Source: a virus. From it: a stretch of 53,485 nt of DNA. The stretch covers positions 1 to 53,485 of the IMG/VR virus record IMGVR_UViG_3300006076_000005. One strand, given 5' to 3'. Shown here piece after piece: positions 23,784 through 33,211 of the stretch (its first letter is position 1; the number at the start of each line of letters is the position of its first letter). A program made the position numbers and the translations under genes. Under the pieces are notes generated by a model. The model was not told where the DNA came from and searched no databases. It was given only the letters and a program-made list of their open reading frames with translations.

Positions 23784-25322
23784 TTAAAATATGTTATCCA
23801 TATGCAAAGCATTTGGATTTGTTATTAAACCGTATGTTCTCTGTTTAGCTTCGCTTGCTTCAGTTATAACAACATCTAACATATTTTGGTAATCAGATGT
23901 TAACCTATTTAAATTACCTTCATCCATAACAAGATGGTTAAATTTAGCATTAGCAAATGTTGGGAATTTATAAACAACTTCAGATCCACCGTCTACACTA
24001 ATTCCAACTATAGTATCACCTTCTAAGATAGACATAACATTAAGCTCTATTTGTAATTCGTCATTATGAGATATTGTAGGCCATACTAGATTAGTAAATA
24101 GTGTTTTAAATTTCTCAAATAGTGGAATAGGGTTCATACCTGTTATTACAGGATTTAATGTATTAGGAGTTATTATTAATTCTCCACTAATGTTGGTAGC
24201 ACTGAATGCTACTTGTCCTAAGAAAGTTTTAGACATAATATCAGAAATAGTTTCTTGGATAAGATACGCTGCTCTGGTTTCGTAGCTTGTATCATGAGTA
24301 TCGGCACTATCGTTTATGTTATAAATAGCTATTTGTTGTGGGCCACTAGCTAAAGTAACAGTTGTCTTAGCCGGTACACTGGGATCTAGTCTTTTGAGAT
24401 CCTCTATTGAAAACATAAACAGTCTTCTAGGATCACTAACTGCCTCTTTTAAATTCTTAATATGTTTAAATAATTTTACCTTATCGAATTCATTTCCTAT
24501 TACATTGGATAGAATGTCTAAATAGATATCTTCGTCATATCCAACATCATCCACTAGATCCATGGTTTCCATGGTTTTCTTAATGAGTTTAGCCACATAG
24601 AGAATTGGTATGTTGATATCTTTCTCGATAAGAGTTATGTCGTTAAACGAAGGTATATTAGAAATATGTTGTATACCTAAATCTATACTTTTTGTTTGTT
24701 TTATCTTTTCTATAACAGCATCAGGTTTAGCTACTTTAAGATGGTTAAATACACCTGTTTCATCAAAGGTTATTTTAAAATTACCTAATATGGTCGGAAC
24801 ATAAGATTGTAATCTTTTGTTAAAAGTTTTCTTAACAGATAAGATAGAATTTGGTATAAACAACATTTTTTCATCTAGTATACCCTCACTACCTTTTTGA
24901 ACATAACCAAAATAATTAGTATATCCTTGCACATATTCTATGTAGCTAATATTGCTGTTAGGAACTTTATACTCTATTTCTAGCGCAAATTTAAATCTTT
25001 TAGTATCCCAACCATTAGCTATAGGCGCCTCTGCTATGATCCTCTCAGATGGTGTCATAAGTTGTGGAGAATTTTTAATTATTTCTGCTTCTATCCCTCC
25101 TGTCTTTATGTCGCCCTCTACTCTTCTACTAACAGCGTCTTTTATTACACTTAAATCTCTCATAGTTGTTTGTGTTGTAATAGGTCTAACGAACTGTTTT
25201 TTGTAAGTAGAGGTTTCTCCTAAAATCAACTTGTTGATACTTACGATAAAGTTCTCTCTAATTCTAACTCCTCCGTTTGTTGGAAAACCATTGTTTTGGT
25301 TCATGCTTACTAATTTTGCCAT
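23784..25322 (-). CDS. Putative virion structural protein
   Basis: 512 residues from the ATG at 25322 (MAKLVSMNQNNGF). The GTG at 25328 that would extend it lies inside the ribosome-binding region. It is beta-rich with long ordered regions and no enzymatic motif. Segments such as FKFALEIEYKVPNSNISYIE and TKTFLGQ-type stretches, with the MNPIPLFEKFKTLFTNLVWP block, look like a tail or head structural protein of the large-myovirus kind. I cannot name the family. It has its own terminator-flanked unit together with the gene at 22366. Confidence 0.65.
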   Translation of the reverse strand: MAKLVSMNQNNGFPTNGGVRIRENFIVSINKLILGETSTYKKQFVRPITTQTTMRDLSVIKDAVSRRVEGDIKTGGIEAEIIKNSPQLMTPSERIIAEAPIANGWDTKRFKFALEIEYKVPNSNISYIEYVQGYTNYFGYVQKGSEGILDEKMLFIPNSILSVKKTFNKRLQSYVPTILGNFKITFDETGVFNHLKVAKPDAVIEKIKQTKSIDLGIQHISNIPSFNDITLIEKDINIPILYVAKLIKKTMETMDLVDDVGYDEDIYLDILSNVIGNEFDKVKLFKHIKNLKEAVSDPRRLFMFSIEDLKRLDPSVPAKTTVTLASGPQQIAIYNINDSADTHDTSYETRAAYLIQETISDIMSKTFLGQVAFSATNISGELIITPNTLNPVITGMNPIPLFEKFKTLFTNLVWPTISHNDELQIELNVMSILEGDTIVGISVDGGSEVVYKFPTFANAKFNHLVMDEGNLNRLTSDYQNMLDVVITEASEAKQRTYGLITNPNALHMDNIF

Positions 25323-25350
25323 CGACACTCCTTTAAAATAAAAATGTTTA

Positions 25351-25376
25351 GGATAGGTTATATGTATAACCTATCC
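25351..25376 (-). terminator. Intrinsic terminator
   Basis: An inverted repeat GGATAGGTTATA / TATAACCTATCC 20 nt after the stop of the gene at 25398 on the minus strand, followed by TAAACATTTTTATTTT. Confidence 0.75.
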
Positions 25377-25397
25377 AAATTAATGATATGGTTTCAA

Positions 25398-26948
25398 TTA
25401 TTTTTTGGATTCAATTATTCTCAGTAACATCCTAATAAGATCGTTCTTAATATCTTCATGGATGCTTATATCTTTAATTACTTTACCATAAGCTTTAATA
25501 ATATCTTCGTTAAACGCTATAGTTCTTAGACTATACTCTTGAAGATTCTGTATCATCCTACCAAGTGTTTCTTCTACATAATCTTTTTCTACTAAATTTT
25601 TACCAGATTTAATAAGTCTTTTATATGGAAAGTATTGGTTAAGTCTCTCTTTAAGTTCAGGATCTATTTTGTTTTTAACTGTTGATGATAACTTAATCAC
25701 ACTAACACCATCTATTCTTATATCATAACTAGCTAATATTATTGCTAGCTTATGAAAATTATTTTTCATTAACCAAATATAGGCTATCGACATTAGATTA
25801 AATAGTTCATCCTTTTTAAGATACATTATACCTCTTGGATCCATAATGTTCTTAAATATATAGGAAGTGATATAAATATTTTCTTTTAAAGGCTTAAAGG
25901 TGGTATGCGTCGCAAACATATCTTTATACTTCTGGAATTCCTCCATAGTGGTGTCTAATCTTAAATCTCTTATCAGTATTTCGGGTTGTTGGACATATGC
26001 TCTAAATTCTTCTATATTACCAACTGTAACATTAGAAGGAGTTCTGAATGACTCTAAGTTAGATTCTGACTCATTGTCGCCTTCACCATTATTAAAATGT
26101 CTTATCTTTATGTCCGATACATTAGATTTGAACTTCAACTGGTTACTACAATAGTTGTAAATTTTCGTTATCGTAGATTTCATATTGCTATCTTCTAGTT
26201 CATTGTTAGTGAATATTTTTTCTACGATAACTTTAGCTAAAAGATAATCTGTTAGAGAAGCTTTACTAACATTCTTTTCTAAAATCCTTATAGTAATTTT
26301 GGCTTCATCGTTTTCTAGTCTATTAACTAATTTCTCTATAGACTCTTTAACTTTAACGAAAGGTTTGGTTTGTGCTATAGGGTGTGTAATGATGAGTTGC
26401 AGATAGATTACTTCTCTATACGGATTATTAGTCAATACTCCACTTTTTAAATGTGCGAATTTACCTATAAGTGGGAATATTGCTTTAAGTATTGTAACTA
26501 ATGCTATAAGCCCTATGTAATCTTCTTTAAGATAAGTTTGTACTCTAGAACCTCTTTCATCTCTTTCTATTCTTTCGTCGAATACATCTCCTAGTTTGCT
26601 AGGAGGTGTGATTATTTTTGTTTTCTTAATAAAATCTATAACATCTTCTAGACTAAAACTATCTAAAATTCTATGGAATATTTCTACAGGTAAAGGTTCT
26701 AAATCTTTCTTTAAAGAGTACTCTAATAGTTCATCATCTGACTTCTCATATTTAGCAAATAGTTCATCTTGAAATTTTCTACCTTTATAATCTAAATAAC
26801 TATTAAGTATAAAGAATAGTTTATCAGGATCAATAGGATCTCTGAGCCTCCTGTTAATTAAAGAATTAACAGGAAACTCTAATTCAGTATTATTATGTTC
26901 TACAATAACTTTAGCATCATATTTACTATTATCTAATTTAAACTTCAT
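25398..26948 (-). CDS. Hypothetical large helical phage protein
   Basis: 516 residues, Lys/Glu/Ile/Leu-rich and mostly helical. No membrane segment or catalytic motif is seen. A charged, probably flexible insertion (NNGEGDNESESNLESF) at about residue 285 divides two helical halves. The C-terminal half contains KDELFNLMSIAYIWLMKNNF. The ATG at 26948 has AAAGGAG. It is followed by a terminator and preceded by the SSB-like gene with a 22-nt gap, so those two are likely co-transcribed. It may be a replication partner by context, but nothing in the sequence proves it. Confidence 0.7.
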   Translation of the reverse strand: MKFKLDNSKYDAKVIVEHNNTELEFPVNSLINRRLRDPIDPDKLFFILNSYLDYKGRKFQDELFAKYEKSDDELLEYSLKKDLEPLPVEIFHRILDSFSLEDVIDFIKKTKIITPPSKLGDVFDERIERDERGSRVQTYLKEDYIGLIALVTILKAIFPLIGKFAHLKSGVLTNNPYREVIYLQLIITHPIAQTKPFVKVKESIEKLVNRLENDEAKITIRILEKNVSKASLTDYLLAKVIVEKIFTNNELEDSNMKSTITKIYNYCSNQLKFKSNVSDIKIRHFNNGEGDNESESNLESFRTPSNVTVGNIEEFRAYVQQPEILIRDLRLDTTMEEFQKYKDMFATHTTFKPLKENIYITSYIFKNIMDPRGIMYLKKDELFNLMSIAYIWLMKNNFHKLAIILASYDIRIDGVSVIKLSSTVKNKIDPELKERLNQYFPYKRLIKSGKNLVEKDYVEETLGRMIQNLQEYSLRTIAFNEDIIKAYGKVIKDISIHEDIKNDLIRMLLRIIESKK

Positions 26949-26970
26949 AACGATCTCCTTTAGTTAGTTT

Positions 26971-27624
26971 TTAAAATATATCATCTACATCTAGATCTTG
27001 GTTACTAGATTTGTTTTCTTTATTAGTGGAAGTTGTATTATCATTTTTAGGTTTATTATCCAGATTAGGTGTTTGTAATTCTAAAAATGAAGCCACGACA
27101 TCTTCTAATAGCCTTTTATAGCTTTCTAATTTTAATTTACTTATTAAAGTTTTATCGGTAACTCTTTCTCCATTTATGAAAAACTCTTCATAAGGTGTCT
27201 TTAAGAAAGGGAACACATATCTTGTTTCTGCTTTCGATTTTATAAACAGAAAATTAATAACTTCATTGTTTTCATTCTTAACTTTACCAACACCAAAAGA
27301 GCCTATATAGTCTTTTTCATCTACTAGTGGTTTGTTATTGTTATCCCACTTTAATCCGTATATAGCAATTTCAAATTCATACTTGTTATCTTTAAGTTCT
27401 CTTCTATCTAAGTTTTCCATCTCTGCTAAAAGTATCCTTACCTTATCAGATGGTATAGACATTGTAAATAGCAATTTATTTTTCTTTCTATCTTTAGACA
27501 TTTCCTTAACATACAACCTTAATGAATTGTTATATATGCCTAAACTCAACACTCTCAACTTTTCACCATTATCCCTGAATAAAGCAACTTTGCCTAACAT
27601 GTTGTTAATGATTTTCGGATCCAT
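26971..27624 (-). CDS. Single-stranded DNA-binding-like protein with acidic tip
   Basis: 217 residues arranged like an SSB. A beta-rich N-terminal domain (residues 10-140; KVALFRDNGEKLRVLSLGIY, FEIAIYGLKWDNN) is followed by a helix, then a disordered Asn/Lys/Ser/Thr linker (185-208) ending in the acidic-hydrophobic tip DLDVDDIF. Such tips recruit helicases, polymerases and nucleases in bacterial and phage SSBs. Family membership is inferred from architecture rather than a recognised motif. The ATG at 27624 has AAAAGGAG. The SbcD-like nuclease and another gene lie just upstream. Confidence 0.5.
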   Translation of the reverse strand: MDPKIINNMLGKVALFRDNGEKLRVLSLGIYNNSLRLYVKEMSKDRKKNKLLFTMSIPSDKVRILLAEMENLDRRELKDNKYEFEIAIYGLKWDNNNKPLVDEKDYIGSFGVGKVKNENNEVINFLFIKSKAETRYVFPFLKTPYEEFFINGERVTDKTLISKLKLESYKRLLEDVVASFLELQTPNLDNKPKNDNTTSTNKENKSSNQDLDVDDIF

Positions 27625-27664
27625 TTATACTCCTTTTAATTAATATTGATTTACTTCAAATTAG

Positions 27665-27698
27665 TATTACGATACTAAAAAAATATTGAATTCCAACG
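27665..27698 (-). promoter_or_regulatory. Candidate phage promoter element
   Basis: Minus strand GAATTCAATATTTTTTTAGT, 41-74 nt before the SSB-like gene, immediately after the terminator at 27696-27731. It shares CAATATTTTTTTA exactly with the copy before the RNAP beta C-part gene. Confidence 0.4.
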
Positions 27699-27731
27699 AT
27701 AGTTCCCTTATAACTTAATGGGAACTATCGT
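27696..27731 (-). terminator. Intrinsic terminator
   Basis: A perfect 12-bp stem ACGATAGTTCCC / GGGAACTATCGT with a 12-nt loop, directly after the gene at 27735-28583. Confidence 0.7.
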
Positions 27732-27734
27732 ATG

Positions 27735-28583
27735 TTAATAAATAGGTTTTATTGTTTTAGTTATCTCTAAATACAAAGACTGATCTTCTTGCTTTATGGA
27801 TCTTAAAACATCTTCATTACTCATATCGTAATACCAATGCTTTCTTAAAGCTAATTTATAAATGTATTTTCTTAACGCAATGGTTTCATGTTTAACATAC
27901 CAACTATCTCCAAAGATCCTGTAAATGATTTCGTTATAAGGTAGTATAGATAAATCATTTTTACCTAATTTATGTAATTTAGTATACCATTTATCTTTCT
28001 TCTTAAATTCACCGGTATGAGACTCAACGACTACAGCATTGTTATATTTAGTATAGTTTAATAAATCTAAACCTAAATGTGTTATAACAAATACATTATT
28101 AGTATGTATGAATTTATAGTCTGTTAATTTAAACAAACCAGGAACAACCGATTGTAAGGATTTGACAGCTTTACGTTGGGTTTTAGTTATTAGAGATTTT
28201 AGAGGATTAAGTTCATTTTCATCTAGCCAATTATGGAACTTTTTCATAGGAGTTTCGTAAGTTGGATAAAACACCCTAATATTAAATCCTGCTTCTTCTA
28301 AAGCTTGTAGAAAGGTTAAACTATCTTCTATAAATAGTTTTATTATCCTAACTTTACCCAAATCATTTTTAAGTAATCTTATCTTATCGTTGGTATTGCC
28401 TTCTAAACAACCTACTAAATTCCTATATAAGGTATAACCATTTATAAATATGGTATCTATTTTACTTATCTTATCTTTAGGATTAGTTTCTTTGTATTGT
28501 TGTATAGACTCTAATATTATACCTGTAGCTATGTTACAGCCTATACTACTGATAGCTTCACTATCTAATCTAACAGGGGTCAT
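27735..28583 (-). CDS. Hypothetical protein between nuclease and SSB-like genes
   Basis: 282 residues, not recognised. It starts with a small-residue helix (SEAISSIGCNIATGIILESI), then alternating strand/helix (IDTIFINGYTLYRNLVGCLE, VRIIKLFIEDSLTFLQALEE, GFNIRVFYP), giving a Rossmann-like or toprim-like impression. Later come VVVESHTGEFKKKDKWYTKL and a basic C-terminus. The D/E residues after strands could be catalytic, but no family signature is certain. The ATG at 28583 follows AAAGGAG, 42 nt after the nuclease gene. Context suggests DNA metabolism. Confidence 0.65.
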   Translation of the reverse strand: MTPVRLDSEAISSIGCNIATGIILESIQQYKETNPKDKISKIDTIFINGYTLYRNLVGCLEGNTNDKIRLLKNDLGKVRIIKLFIEDSLTFLQALEEAGFNIRVFYPTYETPMKKFHNWLDENELNPLKSLITKTQRKAVKSLQSVVPGLFKLTDYKFIHTNNVFVITHLGLDLLNYTKYNNAVVVESHTGEFKKKDKWYTKLHKLGKNDLSILPYNEIIYRIFGDSWYVKHETIALRKYIYKLALRKHWYYDMSNEDVLRSIKQEDQSLYLEITKTIKPIY

Positions 28584-28624
28584 AGTTTCTCCTTTTTCTA
28601 TTTTTCTACATTAGTTATCTATCG

Positions 28625-29758
28625 TTATATGTCGTTAGAGTTCAAGTTTTCAGTCACTATGTCGAATTCATCTAGAATAAGATTAAGTCTATCGATATCA
28701 TTAACTTTATTTTTTATATAATCTTTAATAGTTTTATCATCTAGCTTTATATCAGATATTCCGTTATTAGTTAATTTTAATTTAGAAATATTGTCTTTTT
28801 CCTTATCTTTTTTAACTTTTATTTTAAATTTTATTTCTGGAAACAGATTAGCTATATCTTGTAAGTTTTCATTAAGCTTATCTTCTGGGTTAACTAATAG
28901 AGCAATGTTACCTTTCTTTATTTTTGTTTTCTTTATATCTTCTATTATGTCTTTTAGAGTTTTGCCTCTAACATCTAGGGTTTTAAAAACCATAGCGTAT
29001 TTATTATCTAAAAACTTGAACATAAATCTATAGTTAATTTTATCATAAGTTATAAAACAACCTCCTTTATCTTCACCTTCATCGTTAAATGTTAGTCTAT
29101 CAAAACTTCCAGGAACTATAATGTTTTTATATTTACTTCTTGTATGTATGTGGCCTGATATAATAGGTCCTCCATATGTTAGGTTGGAGTATAGTTCCTC
29201 ATCGTGACAAACTTCAACCATCTCTGGTAGTTGATATTTAAAAGCTCCATGCATTGCCACTAAATCTACTTTTTCTAAATTATGTTTTTTTAGTTCATTT
29301 ACAACATCTTTATAAACATCTTCAGGTTTAGGTTTCCATTCGTCAGGTATATAAAGTATATCTATATCGAATTTATCTAAATGTTCTATAGATAGTTCTG
29401 TAACGTGTTTATAATCTATTTTAAGGTTCAATTCTTTAATAATGTTGTATAAAGCATTCATCTGTTTCATATCGTGACTCGGAGTTCCTTCTAATGTTCT
29501 TACAACTATATTAAGTTCTTCACATAGTTTTAAAAATTTAGTCAAGAACTTCTGTATTTCTATATAGTCTAGACTATTAGTAGATAATAATCTGTCATAA
29601 ATATCTCCTGGTATTATAACCATATCAGATTTCTGTAAATATGACATGTGTTTATTTAAGAATAATGTTAAATTATTTATAATGTTGGTTGCTTTATTTA
29701 TGTGGTGTCCTAAATGTATGTCTGATATAACAAACATAGTTATTTTACTTTTTGTCAT
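28625..29758 (-). CDS. SbcD/Mre11-like metallophosphoesterase nuclease
   Basis: 377 residues with the calcineurin-type phosphoesterase motif series: SDIHLGHH (12-19), PGDIYDR (50-56), LEGTPSHD (89-96, in place of GNHD), AMHGAF (168-173) and SGHIHTRS (201-208). These provide the Asp/His/Asn-type ligands for two Mn ions. The size and motif spacing match phage SbcD/Mre11-like exonucleases (compare T4 gp47). The usual partner is an SMC-like SbcC/gp46 ATPase, not seen in this window. The C-terminal 120 residues are Lys/Asp-rich and helical. Its expected role is DNA end processing for recombination-dependent replication or host DNA breakdown. Confidence 0.85.
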   Translation of the reverse strand: MTKSKITMFVISDIHLGHHINKATNIINNLTLFLNKHMSYLQKSDMVIIPGDIYDRLLSTNSLDYIEIQKFLTKFLKLCEELNIVVRTLEGTPSHDMKQMNALYNIIKELNLKIDYKHVTELSIEHLDKFDIDILYIPDEWKPKPEDVYKDVVNELKKHNLEKVDLVAMHGAFKYQLPEMVEVCHDEELYSNLTYGGPIISGHIHTRSKYKNIIVPGSFDRLTFNDEGEDKGGCFITYDKINYRFMFKFLDNKYAMVFKTLDVRGKTLKDIIEDIKKTKIKKGNIALLVNPEDKLNENLQDIANLFPEIKFKIKVKKDKEKDNISKLKLTNNGISDIKLDDKTIKDYIKNKVNDIDRLNLILDEFDIVTENLNSNDI

Positions 29759-29777
29759 AAGCGATCCTTTCGATAAA

Positions 29778-29793
29778 TTGAAATTTTTTACAA
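29778..29793 (+). promoter_or_regulatory. Candidate phage promoter element
   Basis: TTGAAATTTTTTACAA in the 48-nt divergent gap between the nuclease gene and the gene at 29807. It shares 15 identical bases with 152-166. Confidence 0.35.
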
Positions 29794-29806
29794 CAAGGAG
29801 TTGTCT

Positions 29807-30241
29807 ATGGAAAAAATATCTATACCTACTTTAACAGATAGAAAATTTGATACCGATATTAATAATATTCTATTAAAAATATACCAGTATTATGTAACTT
29901 CAGATTATGGTCAGACTTTAAGTTATTATGGGTATGTTAAATCATTAAGAGCTTCTCTTAAGAAAGCTGATTATAAACCAGAAAGTGTTAAGGAGACTAT
30001 ATATGAAGATCTTTCAGATATACTGTATAACTATTTTGGTAATAATGCCGAAGTCGAAGTCGATGTAAAAGAAACAAAAAAAGATAATAGAATCTACTAT
30101 ATTGTTTACATTAATTTAACAGTTAATGTGGACGGTAAAACATATATACTTAATAATAAAATAGAAAGTTCTGATCTTAAAGACCTAACATTTAATGATT
30201 ATTTAGATTATTTATTACAAGGAGGACCTGATGAAAACTAA
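29807..30241 (+). CDS. Possible baseplate wedge protein (gp25-like)
   Basis: 144 residues from the ATG at 29807, with AAGGAG 6 nt upstream; the in-frame TTG at 29801 is too close. The pattern LSYYGYVKSLRASLKKADYK, then SVKETIYEDLSDILYNYFG, then VEVDVKET and RIYYIVYINLTVNVDGKTYI (helix-helix-strand-strand) is reminiscent of the small gp25/lysozyme-like wedge proteins of contractile tails, but the key signature is not strong. It overlaps the next gene by 11 nt. It sits opposite the large tail block, in keeping with a tail role. Confidence 0.4.
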   Translation: MEKISIPTLTDRKFDTDINNILLKIYQYYVTSDYGQTLSYYGYVKSLRASLKKADYKPESVKETIYEDLSDILYNYFGNNAEVEVDVKETKKDNRIYYIVYINLTVNVDGKTYILNNKIESSDLKDLTFNDYLDYLLQGGPDEN

Positions 30242-30851
30242 CAAAGAAGTAAAAAGCTTAAAGGATGTTGTTAAAATCAAACGTAATGAGGAACTAAAAG
30301 AGCTGGAAAATTTATCTCAAGATTTAGATAAAATTGCGCATAGTCCTAGTAGAATAACATTAGAAGAATTCGAGACTTATTTTTTACCATATATCATAAA
30401 CGAAGTTGAGAAAGATGAAACCAACAATTTTATTTTTGTTAATAACTTCTTAGAGAAAACAAATCGTAGTTGGTTTAGAGAAATAGAAGTAGTTGATCCA
30501 AAAGGAAATGTGTTGTTTATTTTACCGCCTTTAGCAGTAGATGTTGATATAAAAGAAAATAGTGATGTTGTTGTAAATAAAATAGTTACTAAGTATTACA
30601 ACATGATAAAAAATGGTTATTATAATTCTGAAAAAGAATTAGCTGAAGGTTTAGCAAATATTCTCTCTAATTTAAAAGTAGATGAAGAGAAGTATAAGAA
30701 GTATATAGTAGAATACAATAAAATATTTATAAGCTATAAAGATAGATTTTTAAAAGCTTATAAAAGAAGAAAAGGTATACCTTTAGAAAAAGAAACTAGT
30801 AATAAAAAACCGAACACAATAACAGAAGAAGACGATATTTTTGATTATTAA
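30231..30851 (+). CDS. Hypothetical protein with acidic-aromatic tail
   Basis: 206 residues, starting inside the previous gene with AGGAGG upstream. It is helical and charged, with a central strand region (SWFREIEVVDPKGNVLFILP). The Lys/Arg-rich stretch KAYKRRKGIPLEKETSNKK is followed by an acidic end, TEEDDIFDY. That end resembles the tips of the SSB-like protein (DVDDIF) and the helicase (DEFDF). It may be a second subunit of the gene before it. Function unknown. Confidence 0.65.
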   Translation: MKTNKEVKSLKDVVKIKRNEELKELENLSQDLDKIAHSPSRITLEEFETYFLPYIINEVEKDETNNFIFVNNFLEKTNRSWFREIEVVDPKGNVLFILPPLAVDVDIKENSDVVVNKIVTKYYNMIKNGYYNSEKELAEGLANILSNLKVDEEKYKKYIVEYNKIFISYKDRFLKAYKRRKGIPLEKETSNKKPNTITEEDDIFDY

Positions 30852-30856
30852 AAAAT

Positions 30857-30890
30857 ACCTATAGAGAGGTCTATAAGCCTCTCTATAGGT
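30857..30890. terminator. Bidirectional terminator
   Basis: A perfect 13-bp stem ACCTATAGAGAGG / CCTCTCTATAGGT with an 8-nt loop between convergent genes. On the minus strand it covers the last codons of the gene at 30883. Confidence 0.8.
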
Positions 30891-31251
30891 TGTTAATAAA
30901 TTTTGTATTATAGAGATACTCAACCATTGTAAGTCTGTCTATGCTATATCCAGATGGTAATTTATTATCCTCTATTTTAGTTATAAGATAGTAAAATGTT
31001 TCATTGTTTAAATTTACTTTAAACATATAAGGGGCATTAGTTTCTATCTTATCATCAAGTTGTTTTATAAATTCTGATAGTAGGATCTCTTTTAAAATAG
31101 CGTGGAAAGTTATTGTATTTTGTGCTAATGATATTTTATCGTCTATATCATAGCTCCTTATTTGTTTTATAATATTATTAATGTGTTCTGTTAATAATCT
31201 TTCATTAATCTTTACTTTTATTTCATTGCTTTCTAGATTAAAAATTATCAT
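30883..31251 (-). CDS. Small tail-block protein, function unknown
   Basis: 122 residues that start with a beta-like segment (MIIFNLESNEIKVKINERLL), then helices (EHINNIIKQIRSYDIDDKIS), then a YLITKIED strand. Its ATG overlaps the TGA of the preceding hub-like gene (ATGA), implying coupled synthesis and perhaps a small partner of that protein. No family is recognised. Confidence 0.65.
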   Translation of the reverse strand: MIIFNLESNEIKVKINERLLTEHINNIIKQIRSYDIDDKISLAQNTITFHAILKEILLSEFIKQLDDKIETNAPYMFKVNLNNETFYYLITKIEDNKLPSGYSIDRLTMVEYLYNTKFINNL

Positions 31252-32609
31252 TGTCTTACTCCTATTAAAATGTCTGTTGATACTACTTTTTTCTGCACCA
31301 TATATGAAAAGCTAACATTATGAACTACACCAGTATAAGTTATAGGTCTATTGTTATCAACCGTTATATATTTAACAGGCATACCTGGATATAAAAATAT
31401 GGGATTAGTATTGACTAGATGCATATGAAAAAATTTAGTTTGGTATTTTTGAAACCTAGCTAAATGTCTTAATATGTTGGAATCAAAATCGACATTCTCT
31501 ATATTAATAAAGTTTCTAAGTTGTTCGTCTAACCTAAACTTTTCGTTATAATTGGAAGTGTCTATAGATGTTCTTACAAATCTTTCTGTATCTACTCTAT
31601 AACCGCCCAACATGTTTTCTGATAATGCAACATCTATACCTGTTATGGTATTATATTTTTCTCTTTCTAACTTAAGTATTTTTTCAGAATTCGTAACTAT
31701 TATTTTATATAAACCATCTTTATAATAAGCTTCTATATCATTTTTAGACATATCTGGATTAGTGGGTTCTAATATAACAAGTTTGGGCATAATAGTTTCG
31801 TTATTAAATCTCTCTTTATCAAATACAGGATATATGTATATACCGTAGTGATTAGGATCAGTTCCAGAAACATGTAAATTAGTGAAATAAACATTAAGTC
31901 CACCATTGTATACACCAAACATATCTTCTTGCATTATCACTGGCAAGGCTATAAGTTTGGTTCCTGATTTTATTAAAATATTATCATAAAGTTTTTCATT
32001 ATCTGGTTTATAAACGAATAGGTCATAATCTAAAGGTTGCGAGAATACAGTTAAGTTTTTTAGATGTTTATGGAAAATAGAAGTTAGGAACTCTTCTATT
32101 GTTATCTTATCATAATCACTATCGTTACCTTTTTCTTTAAATTTTCTATATATCCCGTTTATATAAATTGTTTTTAAAATTAAAAATAGTGGAGATATAC
32201 ATTGTCCTTTAACCTCTTGTAATTCATGTTTATTAAGATCTTCTGCATCAACGCTACCTAATTGTCCTCCTAGTTCTTCCTTATCTATATCTGGTATAAA
32301 CTTGTATCTATTTATTAAAGGTTTTCTTTTACCTTTATATTTTAAAATTATAGTCATTTCTAAGTTATCTCTATCCTTTAATATCCATTCTTTGTAATAA
32401 CCTTTAGGTAATAGAAAACTAACCATTATTTTATCTGTTATATTATCTGTATAGTTTCTTTCTACGTGGAATTGAAAGAAATGTTCTATATAAAGATCTA
32501 TATTCTTATTATGTAAATATACTTTAAATTCAGGAAATTCGAATTTTTTAGATTTCCCTATAACAGATAATGCTTCAGCGTCTATAGCTGTGTTTCTCTT
32601 AAATACCAT
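31248..32609 (-). CDS. Baseplate hub-like protein (gp27/gpD type)
   Basis: 453 residues. The C-terminal segment NPIFLYPGMPVKYITVDNNR (about 400-420), followed by YTGVVHNVSFSYMV, has the pGmpvky...GvV.....y pattern of tail-hub proteins that form the cup under the spike. The centre is beta-rich, with VIMQEDMFGVYNGGLNVYFT. The Gly/Asp-rich stretch EELGGQLGSVDAEDLNKHEL may be a flexible loop. The ATG at 32609 has AAGGAG. It lies in a run of structural genes. The assignment is tentative and rests on the C-terminal pattern and context. Confidence 0.45.
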   Translation of the reverse strand: MVFKRNTAIDAEALSVIGKSKKFEFPEFKVYLHNKNIDLYIEHFFQFHVERNYTDNITDKIMVSFLLPKGYYKEWILKDRDNLEMTIILKYKGKRKPLINRYKFIPDIDKEELGGQLGSVDAEDLNKHELQEVKGQCISPLFLILKTIYINGIYRKFKEKGNDSDYDKITIEEFLTSIFHKHLKNLTVFSQPLDYDLFVYKPDNEKLYDNILIKSGTKLIALPVIMQEDMFGVYNGGLNVYFTNLHVSGTDPNHYGIYIYPVFDKERFNNETIMPKLVILEPTNPDMSKNDIEAYYKDGLYKIIVTNSEKILKLEREKYNTITGIDVALSENMLGGYRVDTERFVRTSIDTSNYNEKFRLDEQLRNFINIENVDFDSNILRHLARFQKYQTKFFHMHLVNTNPIFLYPGMPVKYITVDNNRPITYTGVVHNVSFSYMVQKKVVSTDILIGVRQ

Positions 32610-32618
32610 TTTTACTCC

Positions 32619-33182
32619 TTAAAATTCTAAATCGTCTAGGCTGCCTATATTAATAATTTTACCATCTGATCTATGTATAGTTACGCCATTAGGAGGTGTT
32701 ACATCATTAGTTAATAATCTATTCTGCAAAGCCAAAATAGAACCAGATTCTTCTAATTTTTTTCTGTTCTCTATTTCAAATAGTTCTTCTATCTCTTTTT
32801 CTCTACCCTCTATTATAGCATTATAGAAATCTTCTATTAATTCAAAAATTTGTTCATTCTCAGGTGTTATCATAGGTTCTAGTTCATCCAGTAATTTGCT
32901 AACATTTTCTACAACTACTTTTAAACCTTTACGCGTAGGAACTTTTACAGTATAACCTTGGTTATAGATTTGTATAACCATAGATAAAGGTAAATAAACC
33001 TGTGTATATTTAAACAAGCTTTTCTTAATAGGTTCTCCGTCTTTGTAATCATATGGTACGCCATCTTGCTCCAATTCAGCTTCTGTAAGCAATGCGATCC
33101 TTGGAACCTTTACTGTAATATAGATATTGTCAAACTTACTTACAACTCTTTTGAGCATTGCGAATGATACTCTTCTTCTCAT
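32619..33182 (-). CDS. Hypothetical tail-block protein
   Basis: 187 residues from the ATG at 33182 (MRRRVSFAMLKRVVSKF). GGAG lies 6 nt upstream and the TTG at 33188 is too close to it. A beta-rich first half (NIYITVKVPRIALL, YTQVYLPLSMVIQIYNQGYT) is followed by an acidic helical segment (ELIEDFYNAIIEGREKEIEE) and an acidic end (GSLDDLEF). No family is recognised. It is followed 9 nt later by the hub-like gene and is probably a virion or assembly protein. Confidence 0.65.
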   Translation of the reverse strand: MRRRVSFAMLKRVVSKFDNIYITVKVPRIALLTEAELEQDGVPYDYKDGEPIKKSLFKYTQVYLPLSMVIQIYNQGYTVKVPTRKGLKVVVENVSKLLDELEPMITPENEQIFELIEDFYNAIIEGREKEIEELFEIENRKKLEESGSILALQNRLLTNDVTPPNGVTIHRSDGKIINIGSLDDLEF

Positions 33183-33211
33183 AACCAACTCCTTGTAAAT
33201 AAATAATCATA

